This document shows positions 35,587-44,549 of a stretch of DNA of 64,000 nucleotides, in pieces. Within the stretch, counting starts at the first letter, position 1; the number at the start of each line of letters is the position of its first letter. The notes beneath the pieces are model-generated. The model did not search any database, was not told the DNA's origin, and saw nothing but the letters and a program-made list of their open reading frames with translations. A program made the position numbers and the translations under genes. Source of the stretch: Flavobacteriia bacterium. GTDB taxonomy: Bacteria; Bacteroidota; Bacteroidia; Flavobacteriales_D; Crocinitomicaceae. The stretch is taken from contig JAPLEV010000008.1 of assembly GCA_026391005.1 (NCBI GenBank), forward strand, positions 43,360 through 107,359, in the 5' to 3' direction.

Positions 35587-36303
35587 ATGAAAAAACTACT
35601 TTTATTTATCCCTCTAAGCTTACTTGTTTTAACAATCAGCTCTTGTAAAAAGAAAGGATGTACAGATGCATCTGCTTCGAACTACAACAGCATAGCAAAA
35701 AAAGATGACGGATCTTGCTTGTACAAACCGTTTTTAACCATAAATGGTGCTGCTAGTGTTACCTTAAGTGTAGGTGATACATACACCGATGCCGGTGCAA
35801 CTGCACTTAATAAAGATGGCTCAGTGGTAGCGGTTACCGTAGACCAATCGGCAGTAAATCTTGCTCAAACCGGAACGTATCAAATAACTTACACTGCAAC
35901 AAACGCAAACGGTACAACAACTGCTTCAAGAACAATCAACGTTGTTATTGGAAATGATAATTGGACCGATCCAAGTTTAACATGGGTAACTTCATCTACT
36001 TGTAGTGGAACTCAATTCCCACTTTCTGCTTCACCGGCGATAACAGCTGGCGGTGGTGCAAACCAAGTAGTGATCGACAACATGTTCAATTTAGTAGGCG
36101 GAACAGCGACAGGAGCTGTTAATGGAGCAAGCATTACTATACCAGAACAAACTATTAATATTACAATTGGTGATGTAATTTTTTCTGGAAATGGAACTAT
36201 GAATAGCACAGGAACACAATTTCAAATTACTTATACCTACGATAATCAAGCACCGCTCATCGGTGGTTCAGGAACTTGCATTGCAATCTACGATAAACAA
36301 TAA
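35587..36303 (+). CDS. Lipoprotein with Bacteroidota Cys-rich motif and Ig-like (DUF5011-type) domain
   Basis: A 238-residue lipoprotein; signal MKKLLLFIPLSLLVLTISSC ends in a lipobox with Cys20. Directly after it comes GCTDASASNYNSIAKKDDG followed by SC, a short Cys-bounded motif of Bacteroidota surface proteins. Residues about 50-120 form an Ig-like fold of the DUF5011 type (LSVGDTYTDAGATALNKDGS ... GTYQITYTATNANG). The C-terminal part is beta-rich with a Cys pair and is not recognised. It is probably surface or periplasmic, of unknown role. It is a single gene with its own promoter box and terminator. Confidence 0.8.
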   Translation: MKKLLLFIPLSLLVLTISSCKKKGCTDASASNYNSIAKKDDGSCLYKPFLTINGAASVTLSVGDTYTDAGATALNKDGSVVAVTVDQSAVNLAQTGTYQITYTATNANGTTTASRTINVVIGNDNWTDPSLTWVTSSTCSGTQFPLSASPAITAGGGANQVVIDNMFNLVGGTATGAVNGASITIPEQTINITIGDVIFSGNGTMNSTGTQFQITYTYDNQAPLIGGSGTCIAIYDKQ

Positions 36304-36319
36304 GCATCGATTTATTTTT

Positions 36320-36350
36320 AAAAGGCTAGCAGAAATGCTGGCCTTTTTTA
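36320..36350 (+). terminator. Rho-independent terminator after the Ig-like lipoprotein
   Basis: AAAGGCTAGCA (36321-36331), GAAA tetraloop, TGCTGGCCTTT (36336-36346) with a single G-T wobble, then T-run. Confidence 0.88.
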
Positions 36351-36374
36351 TTTGTATAAAAAACCACTTAAAAC

Positions 36375-36671
36375 ATGGGTAAATTTAATAATGCAATTGC
36401 ATCCAATCTGCCGACATTAGTTGATTTCTATGCCACTTGGTGTGGTCCTTGTCAAACGATGCACCCGATTTTAGATGAAATAAAAAGTAAAGAGAAAGAC
36501 AGAATACGAATTCTAAAAATAGACGTAGATAAGAACCCGGCAATTGCAGAAAAATTTAAGATAAAAGGTGTTCCAACTTTTATCTTATTTAAATCAGGAG
36601 AAGTTGTGTGGCGAAAAAGTGGCATAATTCCATTTAAGGAACTATGCGATTTAATAAAACATGCCTATTGA
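36375..36671 (+). CDS. Thioredoxin-family protein
   Basis: A 98-residue thioredoxin fold with the canonical active site FYATWCGPCQTMHPIL and the cis-Pro in KGVPTFILFKSGE. There is no signal peptide, so it is a cytoplasmic disulfide reductase, although the specific partner is unknown. The true trxA of the genome may be elsewhere. It starts just past the preceding terminator and overlaps the convergent hypothetical gene by 7 bases. Confidence 0.9.
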   Translation: MGKFNNAIASNLPTLVDFYATWCGPCQTMHPILDEIKSKEKDRIRILKIDVDKNPAIAEKFKIKGVPTFILFKSGEVVWRKSGIIPFKELCDLIKHAY

Positions 36672-37069
36672 GCCAAGACCCCCTTTTTGCCAAACTGATT
36701 AATTAACTTAAAATTAGAAGGGATAATAGATTCCGGGGGGAACAAAAACTGCTTGTCATAAAGCACATCCTCGATCCAAAAACTAACCCAATATTCATTA
36801 TAAATAGAAAAGACTTCTGGCACAATTGTCTCAATTTTAGCCACTTCATTTGGAAGCAAAACCTCCAAGCTATGCCGTAAGGTGGCTGTTTTAATCTTCG
36901 TAAATGATTTAAGATCCTCGCCAAACCCTGTGCTAGTTATAATTACCCCTTCGATAATGTCATCTCGATGATTCCATAAGTATACTGCATACTCCATTGT
37001 TTTTTCATCCTCCAAAATAACTACCACATCGACACCCACTACTTTAGGGCCTAAAACATTTTGTTTCAT
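36665..37069 (-). CDS. Conserved-looking hypothetical protein
   Basis: A 134-residue soluble protein without signal peptide or membrane segment. The central part (AVYLWNHRDDIIEGVIITS; IYNEYWVSFWIEDVLYDKQF) looks like an alpha/beta fold with many aromatic residues, but I do not recognise the family. Its ATG overlaps the stop of the serine hydrolase gene upstream (4 bases), placing it last in the minus-strand run from pccB. Function unknown. Confidence 0.7.
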   Translation of the reverse strand: MKQNVLGPKVVGVDVVVILEDEKTMEYAVYLWNHRDDIIEGVIITSTGFGEDLKSFTKIKTATLRHSLEVLLPNEVAKIETIVPEVFSIYNEYWVSFWIEDVLYDKQFLFPPESIIPSNFKLINQFGKKGVLAQ

Positions 37070-38319
37070 TTATTGAGTTTACTTTCGTTGATCATTCGAT
37101 TTGCCATATTTAAATAAACGAATAAATCATTCGGATGGCCAATTTTGAAATAAAAAGAATTATTAATACTCCCTCTAGTATTATTAAACATGTCAACCAA
37201 TTGAATATCACTATCCCGTTTATTACCTATACGAATGATAACTATTTTTTTTGAGGGAATCGTAATGATTAACTGTCCTCTAAAACCTATACAATAATAC
37301 ACCCATTCTGAGCCGTATTTGTAGACCCAAAAATGCAAACCATAACGCTGATTCCTTATTCCTTCATTCGTTGTTAAATCTCCCCATTTTACAACCTCAT
37401 CCATATACACCTCGCTTACTATTCGCTTTCCCATAAAGTCCCCCTTATTTACCAACAAAGAACCTATACGAGCAAAGTCCCGAGCTGTAGCATAATAACA
37501 ACAAAATGATTTTTCGTTGCCATTTTCCTTATCCAAACTCCAATAGGCAGGATTTTCGGCCCCTAAGGGGTTCCAAAGTTTTGATGTTGCATAATTTGAT
37601 AAAGAAGTCCCCGTAGCCTTTTCTAGCACATGGCCAAGTACCTGTGAATTGCCACTTTGATAAATAAACGATTGACCAGGACCCTTAACAAGCCGTTGCC
37701 GCATCATTAAGTCATACAAATCATGTGTATAATATGCCTCAGCATTTTCCGATAAGGGATTGGATCCACTTTCGTTCCATTCAAAACCGGAAGACATCGA
37801 TAAAAGGTGCCTTAGTGTAATTGATTTCCGTCCATACTCCTTAAAAGCCGGGAGATAATGCCAAACAGGTTCGTCAAGACTTTTAATTTTTTTCTCTTCG
37901 ATTGCAATACCAATAAGTAAACTGATAATTGATTTTGACATTGAAAAGGAGTTTGAAACTTTACCTATGCTATGCTCGTCCCAATATTTCTCATAGATAA
38001 TCGTATCATTCTGCAAGATGATAAAAGCCTTACTATCGAATTGTTGATGATATTCCTCCTCTGATTTAGAAAGACCGATTGCATTATTACCTGTGTTTGT
38101 AACCCAGGGAATTGGCAATGAACTTTGGCTAATTTTACGATTATGGAAATTGTGGAGATCATAAATTCCCGGAGAAGTTCTACCCTGAAAATAGGTTTGA
38201 TATATACCATCATATAAGTACGTTTTTCCGGAAAGCAGAATTAATATATTTAATATAAACACAAGGTAAAATAATACAATGCCAATTATTCTTATGAAAA
38301 ACCCGACTGATTTTTTCAT
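37066..38319 (-). CDS. Serine hydrolase of the class C beta-lactamase / PBP-like fold
   Basis: A 417-residue protein with one N-terminal membrane helix (about 8-30), so probably anchored with its catalytic domain in the periplasm. The nucleophile motif S-x-x-K is FSMSKSI, and the Y-x-N equivalent is in FIYQSGNSQVLGHVLEKATG. Family members act as esterases, D,D-peptidases or amidases; beta-lactam hydrolysis is not implied. It lies 3 bases after lipB in the same run. Confidence 0.85.
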   Translation of the reverse strand: MKKSVGFFIRIIGIVLFYLVFILNILILLSGKTYLYDGIYQTYFQGRTSPGIYDLHNFHNRKISQSSLPIPWVTNTGNNAIGLSKSEEEYHQQFDSKAFIILQNDTIIYEKYWDEHSIGKVSNSFSMSKSIISLLIGIAIEEKKIKSLDEPVWHYLPAFKEYGRKSITLRHLLSMSSGFEWNESGSNPLSENAEAYYTHDLYDLMMRQRLVKGPGQSFIYQSGNSQVLGHVLEKATGTSLSNYATSKLWNPLGAENPAYWSLDKENGNEKSFCCYYATARDFARIGSLLVNKGDFMGKRIVSEVYMDEVVKWGDLTTNEGIRNQRYGLHFWVYKYGSEWVYYCIGFRGQLIITIPSKKIVIIRIGNKRDSDIQLVDMFNNTRGSINNSFYFKIGHPNDLFVYLNMANRMINESKLNK

Positions 38320-38322
38320 TCT

Positions 38323-39024
38323 TTAAGATAGGTAGGTAAAATCAAACGCATTGGCCATATTTCGTAAAAGCTTATTCGATAAAATAGCTAAATCCACCTC
38401 TTTTCCGAGTTCCTTAGACATTGATGTAACGGACTTATCGCTTATGCCACATGGAATTATGTGATTAAAATAGGATAAATTAGAATTCACATTAAAACCC
38501 AAACCATGCATTGTTACCCAACGCGAGCTTTTAACACCCATTGCACATATTTTCCGTGCATTTGGGGTTCCGACGCCTAACCAAACTCCTGTTTGGCCTT
38601 CCATCCTTAATCCTAAAATCCCGTATTCCATTAAGGTAGTGATAACGGCTTCCTCCAAAAGGCGCATATACTTGTGAATATCTGTAAAAAACTGTTCCAA
38701 ATCAAAAATTGGGTAAGCAACTAATTGTCCGGGGCCATGATAGGTAATATCCCCTCCTCTATTTATTTTATAAAAAGATGCTCCATTAGCGCGTAATCCA
38801 TTTTCATCCAATAATAAATGTTCTTCTTTTCCACTTTTTCCTAAGGTGTAAACATGAGGGTGTTCGCAGAAAACCAAATGGTTTTGGGGCAGTATGTTAG
38901 TGCCTTCATTCCTATTTTTGATTTTTAGGGCAACAATATCGTTGAATATATTTTCTTGGTAATCCCATGCTTCCTTATAATCTATAAGTCCCAAGCGATG
39001 AATTTTTACCGAGTTCTTATCCAT
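38323..39024 (-). CDS. lipB: Octanoyl-ACP:protein N-octanoyltransferase
   Basis: A 233-residue cytoplasmic enzyme that moves octanoate from acyl carrier protein to lipoyl domains in lipoate synthesis. Motifs are RGGDITYHGPGQLVAYPIF, KICAMGVKSSRWVTMHG with the catalytic Lys, and the acyl-carrying Cys in IIPCGISDKSVTSM. Its ATG overlaps the stop of the Pgi/Pmi gene. lipA is not in the window. Confidence 0.95.
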   Translation of the reverse strand: MDKNSVKIHRLGLIDYKEAWDYQENIFNDIVALKIKNRNEGTNILPQNHLVFCEHPHVYTLGKSGKEEHLLLDENGLRANGASFYKINRGGDITYHGPGQLVAYPIFDLEQFFTDIHKYMRLLEEAVITTLMEYGILGLRMEGQTGVWLGVGTPNARKICAMGVKSSRWVTMHGLGFNVNSNLSYFNHIIPCGISDKSVTSMSKELGKEVDLAILSNKLLRNMANAFDFTYLS

Positions 39025-40007
39025 TAAAACTGCGCTAGCTCACCTTTTAAATAATCAATAATTTCAATGTCCATTATATCCGCTTTATTTAGCTCACATA
39101 GATAAAATGAGGCCCAATCAACAATATGGATAAAATAAATAGACCTTTCAATAAGATTCTCGCCTTTAGCGTCAACAATAAAAATGTTTCCTGATTTTTT
39201 CTGTACAGCATCGAGGGTAATTTGAAATCGTTTTTTATTTCGGGGATGCATATCCCCTGTATTAAAGAAAACAGGGGCAAACCGCTCGTCACCGCCTCCC
39301 CAACCAACAAGCTCATTATGATTCATTTCTGGTATTACATGATGCCAACCCAAATACTTTGAATTTTCATTAAACTGCTGTCGAGCTCTAACAATTACCC
39401 CTTCATATTTTGTTTCAGCATAATACACCCCAACTTTTTTGTATAGAAAATTTGCTAATTCCATTCCTATCGATTGAATAGAGGCAAGATCATTTGATAA
39501 GGCATCAGCCGCATTGTTAATTGAAGCGATGCATTGGGGAGAAATAAACCCTTGTTGCGATAAATAATGAAGTAACTGAACTAACGAAAAAGCCAAAGCA
39601 CTTCGTGGCGGATTTCCACCGGGAACAATAATACAATCGTAATCAAATTTTGCGCAAAATGCTTTAAGGTTTCCCCCACTTGTGATACCCAAAATATGAC
39701 AACCTTTAGAATGAGCTTCATCTGTCGCCATCGTCGTTTCTTCGGTATTTCCCGAATACGAGCAACTAATCACCAAAGTACTCTTATCTGCAAATGCCGG
39801 TAAGGTATATTCATTAACGCAGGTAATTGGAATTCTAATTTCACCTTGCGTCCAATTCTGAACAATTTTAGCGCCAATACCAGAACCTCCCAAGCCACAT
39901 ATAATAATGTTTTTTATTTCCCTTGTTGGTTTGGTAAAATGGTGTGCATTTCCAATTTGGATAGCATCTTTAATGTTTTGTGGGAATTCTTCTATTAACT
40001 TTTTCAT
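39024..40007 (-). CDS. Bifunctional phosphoglucose/phosphomannose isomerase
   Basis: About 327 residues with two SIS (sugar isomerase) domains. The first has GLGGSGIGAKIVQNW and the SCSYSGNTEETT phosphate-binding Ser/Thr loop. The C-terminal half has the conserved MNHNELVGW with the catalytic Glu/His region. It interconverts glucose 6-phosphate or mannose 6-phosphate with fructose 6-phosphate. The frame extends to 40082, but MKKLIEEFPQNI at 40007 is the likely start, leaving 19 bases after pccB rather than a 56-base overlap. Confidence 0.9.
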   Translation of the reverse strand: MKKLIEEFPQNIKDAIQIGNAHHFTKPTREIKNIIICGLGGSGIGAKIVQNWTQGEIRIPITCVNEYTLPAFADKSTLVISCSYSGNTEETTMATDEAHSKGCHILGITSGGNLKAFCAKFDYDCIIVPGGNPPRSALAFSLVQLLHYLSQQGFISPQCIASINNAADALSNDLASIQSIGMELANFLYKKVGVYYAETKYEGVIVRARQQFNENSKYLGWHHVIPEMNHNELVGWGGGDERFAPVFFNTGDMHPRNKKRFQITLDAVQKKSGNIFIVDAKGENLIERSIYFIHIVDWASFYLCELNKADIMDIEIIDYLKGELAQF

Positions 40008-40026
40008 GATTTTCAAGTAATTATTA

Positions 40027-41568
40027 TCAAAGCGGGATATTCCCGTGTTTTTTGTGTGGTAAATTTTCTGCCTTCTTCTCAAGCATTTTAAAACTAGCGA
40101 TCAACTTATTCCTGGTTTCCTCTGGTAAGATTACCTCATCAATTATCCCTCGCTCCGCTGCACGATAGGGATTAGCAAATAATTCGGCGTATTCCGCTTC
40201 TTTTTCCAACCATTTCTCTGATGGGTTCTCGGCACTAGAAATCTCTTTTTTGAAAATAATTTCGGCAGCTCCCTTTGCCCCCATTACAGCAATCTCAGCT
40301 GTTGGCCACGCAAAGTTTAAATCGGCACCTAAGGTTTTAGAATTCATGACGCAATATGCCCCCCCATATGCTTTTCGTGTAATTACCGTAATTCTAGGAA
40401 CCGTTGCTTCGGCAAAAGCATAAAGTAATTTAGCGCCATGCGTAATAATTCCATTCCATTCCTGATCTGTACCCGGAAGAAAGCCCGGCACATCTTCAAT
40501 AACCAATAAAGGGATATTAAATGAATCGCAAAAACGAACAAACCGAGCCGCCTTTCTAGAAGCATCGATATCCAAAACCCCTGCTAATGAAGCGGGTTGA
40601 TTAGCCACAATACCCAATGACTTTCCTTCCAAGCGCCCAAATCCGACGACAATGTTTTTGGCAAAATCAATATGCACCTCTTTAAAAGAAAGATCATCAA
40701 CAATACAATCTATAATTTTCCTACAGTCATATGGCATATTAACATTTTCCGGTAGTATCTCTTTTATATAATTTGTTTTAGCTGAAGTGAACTCAATAAC
40801 ACTAGGAACAGGTGCTGTTTCATAAGCATTTTGGGGAATATAGGAAATTAGCTCCCTCACTTTTTTCAAGCACTCAACATCATTAGAAGCAGTAAAATGA
40901 TTAACCCCGGATTTTTCAGCATGCGTTTTTGCACCACCTAAATCTTCGGAGCTTACCTCTTCGTGTGTTACCGTCTTCACGACATTGGGACCCGTAACAA
41001 ACATATAAGAAGTTTCCTCAACCATAAAAACAAAATCCGTTAAGGAAGGGGAATAAACAGCACCGCCAGCGCATGGCCCCATTATCACTGATATCTGAGG
41101 AATGACACCGGAAGCCCTTGTATTACGAAAGAAAATATCGGCGTATCCTGAAAGCGAAACAACACCTTCTTGAATCCTAGCACCCCCTGAATCATTTAAC
41201 CCAATTATAGGTGCGCCATTTTTCATCGCCATATCCATTAATCGACAAATTTTTGCGGCATGCGTTTCTGATAAAGAGCCCCCCAAAACTGTAAAATCCT
41301 GAGAAAACACATAAATTGGTCTTCCGAAAATAGTTCCAAAACCGGTGATAACGCCATCACCCGGGATTCGTTGATTTTCCAAACCAAAGGTAGTTGCGCG
41401 ATGTTCTACTAGTGCACCCAATTCGTGAAAAGAGGAGTCGTCTAGTAACAATGTTATCCTTTCCCGAGCAGTTAACTTTCCTTGGTCATGCTGCTTCTTA
41501 ATCCTATTCTCGCCACCTCCCAAGGTTGAAAGCAGTCTTTTTTCTATTAATTGTTTGGTTTTTTCCAT
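40027..41568 (-). CDS. pccB: Acyl-CoA (propionyl-CoA type) carboxylase carboxyltransferase subunit
   Basis: A 513-residue biotin-dependent carboxyltransferase beta subunit. The N-terminal half has LTARERITLLLDD, FGRPIYVFSQDFTVLGGSL and the oxyanion region LNDSGGARIQEGV; GPCAGGAVYSPSLTDF follows. The C-terminal half has PGFLPGTDQEWNGIITHGAK and RKAYGGAYCVM. It carboxylates propionyl-CoA or a related acyl-CoA with a biotinylated partner (PccA), which is not present here. It is the first gene of the run pccB-pgi/pmi-lipB-hydrolase-hypothetical. Confidence 0.92.
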   Translation of the reverse strand: MEKTKQLIEKRLLSTLGGGENRIKKQHDQGKLTARERITLLLDDSSFHELGALVEHRATTFGLENQRIPGDGVITGFGTIFGRPIYVFSQDFTVLGGSLSETHAAKICRLMDMAMKNGAPIIGLNDSGGARIQEGVVSLSGYADIFFRNTRASGVIPQISVIMGPCAGGAVYSPSLTDFVFMVEETSYMFVTGPNVVKTVTHEEVSSEDLGGAKTHAEKSGVNHFTASNDVECLKKVRELISYIPQNAYETAPVPSVIEFTSAKTNYIKEILPENVNMPYDCRKIIDCIVDDLSFKEVHIDFAKNIVVGFGRLEGKSLGIVANQPASLAGVLDIDASRKAARFVRFCDSFNIPLLVIEDVPGFLPGTDQEWNGIITHGAKLLYAFAEATVPRITVITRKAYGGAYCVMNSKTLGADLNFAWPTAEIAVMGAKGAAEIIFKKEISSAENPSEKWLEKEAEYAELFANPYRAAERGIIDEVILPEETRNKLIASFKMLEKKAENLPHKKHGNIPL

Positions 41569-41627
41569 ATCAAATCGGGGTCAAAAATACATGATTTTTT
41601 AGCTGTTATAACCAAAAAAGCATGAAA

Positions 41628-42215
41628 TTAAGCTTGTTTTATTATTTTCTTGAGCGGTGCAAAAACTGACAATCCTATTCCAATCAGAAAAAGAATGACA
41701 ATTAGAAGCTCTGTAAGCATGTTAAAATTAACGATTCCTAGAATAATCCCTAACATCGAAAGGCGAATCTGAGATTGCTGTAAACTACGATTTATGTTTT
41801 GCTGTTTTAGTTCGTCTGATTGCTTTAATTTTTGCTCTGTTTTCATTTTCATCCATTCGGCAAAAATTAATAGTGGAATTAATACCACGCCTTGTTGAAT
41901 CCCCATGTCTTCATAGCTTAAAAACTTAATTATTCCGTTGATTGGATTAAATTCAACCGTCATTTGGTAGTTAATCAAAATAATAATTAAGACCTCAAAG
42001 AAAAAGAGTGCCATACTTTTACTTAAGAGGATAGCTTTTTCAGTAAATTGTAGCGAAATGTTTTTCAGACGAACAATCAAAAAGGCTTGTTTAGCCAATT
42101 GATCTATAATAAAATATAGCGCAATAAAATAAAACCCCCAATTCCAAAAGAAAAACCCAATAAGTGGAAAGGCAATGTCTCCTAATAGAATAACTATTTT
42201 TTCTTGACTTTTCAC
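41628..42215 (-). CDS. Multi-pass membrane protein of unknown function
   Basis: A 195-residue protein with about five hydrophobic segments and a charged loop near 120-150 (EWMKMKTEQKLKQSDELKQQ). It begins with a GTG codon that overlaps the stop of the TPR lipoprotein gene (GTGA); no ATG precedes the first membrane segment. That coupling makes a functional link with the TPR protein likely. I do not recognise a catalytic motif. Confidence 0.7.
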   Translation of the reverse strand: MKSQEKIVILLGDIAFPLIGFFFWNWGFYFIALYFIIDQLAKQAFLIVRLKNISLQFTEKAILLSKSMALFFFEVLIIILINYQMTVEFNPINGIIKFLSYEDMGIQQGVVLIPLLIFAEWMKMKTEQKLKQSDELKQQNINRSLQQSQIRLSMLGIILGIVNFNMLTELLIVILFLIGIGLSVFAPLKKIIKQA

Positions 42216-43213
42216 CGGCGTTTTTTTAATACTGCGACCCGCTCTAGTGTTAATTTAAATTCAGGATTATATTTTAGGACCTTTGCATAGGAAAGCAAGG
42301 CTTTTGATATATCTTTTTTGTCCTCGTAGATTAGGCCGATATTATGGTTAGACTCAATGTGACGAGGCTCAATATCAAGTGCCGCATTATAAAAATATAG
42401 TGCGCTATCCAAATCGATATCCGTAAATTGCTTGATATAACCCAATTGAAAATAAGCCTCATAATAAGTACTATCAATTCGGATCATTTTTCTGTAAATC
42501 ATTTTAGCATCATTTTCCTGGCCAAAAATCTCTTTTGCATAGGCCAATGCATACAAGCAATCTGGGTTGTTGGGTTGCAGTTGACTAGCTGTCGTATAGT
42601 ATTGAATACAAATAGGATCCTTCTCGTATTGATAAAGAGCACCGAGCATAAGATACCCGCCATAAAAATTCGGATCTTGTTGAACGGCTGTTTCATAAGA
42701 GGATATAGCCAATTTAGTATTGCCTAACATACGATAGTTACTCCCTTTTAACACATAAGCATTTCTATATCTTGGATTTATCTTGAGAGCACGGTTAATG
42801 TATTTAAAAGAATTATCAAAATCCTGACGAAGTGTATAGGTCATAGCCATACCAACAAGTGCTCTTATATTTTTGGGCTCTTTTTTTATAAGTTTTTGAT
42901 AATGAAATTGCGCTTTGGTTATATCTGCATTTTGTATCGCTGGATTATTACAAATAGCATCGGCGTATAACATGCGCGTATCTAGGCGAGAGCTGTCAAG
43001 CCGAAATGCTTTGGCAGCATCAGCGATAGCAATGTCGTACTTAAAATTAGTTAAAGCAAGCTCTCCATGTTTAACTAATAAATTAACGCTATCAGGATAC
43101 TTTAGTAATAAACTGTCTAAAGATAGGGTAGAATTTAGCGGTTCAGCTCCTTTATTTTGGCAAGAAATGGCAAAAACGAAAAGAATAAGAATAAATCCAA
43201 AAAGCAATTTCAT
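42212..43213 (-). CDS. TPR-repeat lipoprotein
   Basis: A 333-residue envelope lipoprotein; signal MKLLFGFILILFVFAISC ends in a lipobox Cys. The mature part is a string of tetratricopeptide repeats (for example NSFKYINRALKINPRYRNAYV, LAISSYETAVQQDPNFYGGY and SALYFYNAALDIEPRHIESN segments), giving about seven repeats and a protein-binding solenoid. Its partner may be the coupled membrane protein downstream. A -7 box lies only five bases before the ATG. Confidence 0.85.
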   Translation of the reverse strand: MKLLFGFILILFVFAISCQNKGAEPLNSTLSLDSLLLKYPDSVNLLVKHGELALTNFKYDIAIADAAKAFRLDSSRLDTRMLYADAICNNPAIQNADITKAQFHYQKLIKKEPKNIRALVGMAMTYTLRQDFDNSFKYINRALKINPRYRNAYVLKGSNYRMLGNTKLAISSYETAVQQDPNFYGGYLMLGALYQYEKDPICIQYYTTASQLQPNNPDCLYALAYAKEIFGQENDAKMIYRKMIRIDSTYYEAYFQLGYIKQFTDIDLDSALYFYNAALDIEPRHIESNHNIGLIYEDKKDISKALLSYAKVLKYNPEFKLTLERVAVLKKRR

Positions 43214-43218
43214 ACAAA

Positions 43219-43226
43219 CAAAGATA
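43219..43226 (-). promoter_or_regulatory. -7 promoter box for the TPR lipoprotein gene
   Basis: TATCTTTG on the minus strand (43226-43219) ends five bases before the ATG at 43213, so transcription would begin at or near the start codon. Confidence 0.4.
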
Positions 43227-43231
43227 ACTAT

Positions 43232-43261
43232 TTTGTGTTATTGAAGTAATTCATAACTTTG
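43232..43261 (+). promoter_or_regulatory. Bacteroidota-type promoter for the 43279 small membrane protein
   Basis: TTTG (43232-43235), 18 bases, TAACTTTG (43254-43261): both boxes match the consensus. It is interleaved back-to-back with the TPR-lipoprotein promoter. Confidence 0.6.
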
Positions 43262-43278
43262 TAAAAACATTTATAGTC

Positions 43279-43524
43279 ATGTCAAAGAAGTTTTTCCCCT
43301 TACTTTTCGCGTTTTTGTTTTTAAGCCAAAATATTTTCGGTCAAGGATGTTCGCAATGCAAATTGATGGCAGAACAGGGATCAACCATGGAAGAAACAGC
43401 CTTCGGAACTAATATTAATTTTGGAATATTATATCTAATGATCATTCCATACATTCTGATTTTATTCCTTTTTAGAAAGCAACTCATTGGATTCTTTAAA
43501 AGCTTAAGGAAGCCAACTCATTAA
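43279..43524 (+). CDS. Small secreted/membrane protein with CxxC motif
   Basis: An 81-residue protein: signal peptide (about 1-21, ending NIFGQ), a short periplasmic part starting GCSQCKLMAEQG with a CxxC pair, one transmembrane helix (about 49-66) and a basic cytoplasmic tail. The CxxC could bind a metal or form a disulfide. A good promoter supports expression. No family recognised. The last 4 bases overlap the convergent oxidoreductase gene. Confidence 0.75.
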   Translation: MSKKFFPLLFAFLFLSQNIFGQGCSQCKLMAEQGSTMEETAFGTNINFGILYLMIIPYILILFLFRKQLIGFFKSLRKPTH

Positions 43525-44549
43525 GGCCAAAATACTGTAATCTTACCGCTGGATCTTCCGCTTTCTAGGTAATCATGTGCCTCAGCAATATGAACAGCTT
43601 TATAAATGCCCCCCACCTGAGGTATCAATTGACCGCTTTCATAAAGTGCCATTACTGCTTTCATACATTCCTCTATCACCAGAGGTTTATTATCAGCAAT
43701 TTTCAACATATTTATCCCTAAAATACTTTTTGAACGCATCATTAATGCTATGGGTAGAATGAATCCCATCTTTTGTAGAAAATTAAGTGTAGAGAAAATT
43801 CCCCATCGCCCCTTGAGAAGTTCAGCGCCACCAAACAGAAAAAGTCTGGATCCAGACCCGAGTAAACGCATATCTTTTTTTATAGTAGATCCTCCCACAG
43901 CATTAAAACTAATGTCGAGTCTTTTCCCCTTTAAAAGTAATTCAATTTCCTTTTCGTAATCTTTCTCGACATAATTAATAGTATAGTCCGCACCTAAATT
44001 TTTCGCTAAATTTTCTTTTTCTGTACTGCTTACCTTTGCAATAACCGTAGCGCCAGCTAGCTTAGCTAGCTGAATTAATATTGATCCAACTCCGCCTGCA
44101 GCGGCATGAATGAGGACGATGTCGTTTTTACGAATAGTAGAGATATAATCCGACATATAATACGCCGTTACGGCTTGCGTGCTTAAAGCCATGGCAATCT
44201 CTGCTTTCGCATTTGGCAAGGGAATAATTGCATTGAGTTTAGTAATCACTAATTTAGCATAGGCACCAAAACGAGTAAAAGCCAATACACGTTGCCCAAT
44301 AAGGTGCTGATCTTCCTTATTACCGACTTCAATTATTTTACCCACCAATTCATAACCAATTACACAAGGTAGCGGTGGAGCTTCTTTATATCGTCCTCGT
44401 CTAGCCATAACATCTGCGTAATTTAACCCAAAAGCTTCTGATTTAATGAGTAGCTCATCTTGCTTTAATTCCGGCAGAGAAATTTCCTTAAATAAAAAAG
44501 CACTTGATGCCAATCCAATTTTGGAAAGCACGATAGCATCTGTTTTCAT
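43521..44549 (-). CDS. Quinone oxidoreductase-like MDR family protein (VAT1-like)
   Basis: A 342-residue zinc-independent medium-chain dehydrogenase/reductase. The N-terminal catalytic domain has GLNYADVMARRGRY and the PCVIGYELVGKIIEVG segment; the nucleotide-binding domain has HAAAGGVGSILIQLAKLAGA, with AxxGxxG typical of NADPH-dependent quinone or enone reductases. The substrate is unknown. The stop of the upstream outer-membrane-like gene overlaps its ATG (ATGA). Confidence 0.88.
   Translation of the reverse strand: MKTDAIVLSKIGLASSAFLFKEISLPELKQDELLIKSEAFGLNYADVMARRGRYKEAPPLPCVIGYELVGKIIEVGNKEDQHLIGQRVLAFTRFGAYAKLVITKLNAIIPLPNAKAEIAMALSTQAVTAYYMSDYISTIRKNDIVLIHAAAGGVGSILIQLAKLAGATVIAKVSSTEKENLAKNLGADYTINYVEKDYEKEIELLLKGKRLDISFNAVGGSTIKKDMRLLGSGSRLFLFGGAELLKGRWGIFSTLNFLQKMGFILPIALMMRSKSILGINMLKIADNKPLVIEECMKAVMALYESGQLIPQVGGIYKAVHIAEAHDYLESGRSSGKITVFWP

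Noticed and set aside
40359..40366. C7 run in pccB as a second phase-variation tract
   Set aside because: Seven bases inside a conserved metabolic gene, coding for the conserved AYGGAYC motif of the family, so the sequence is explained by the protein.
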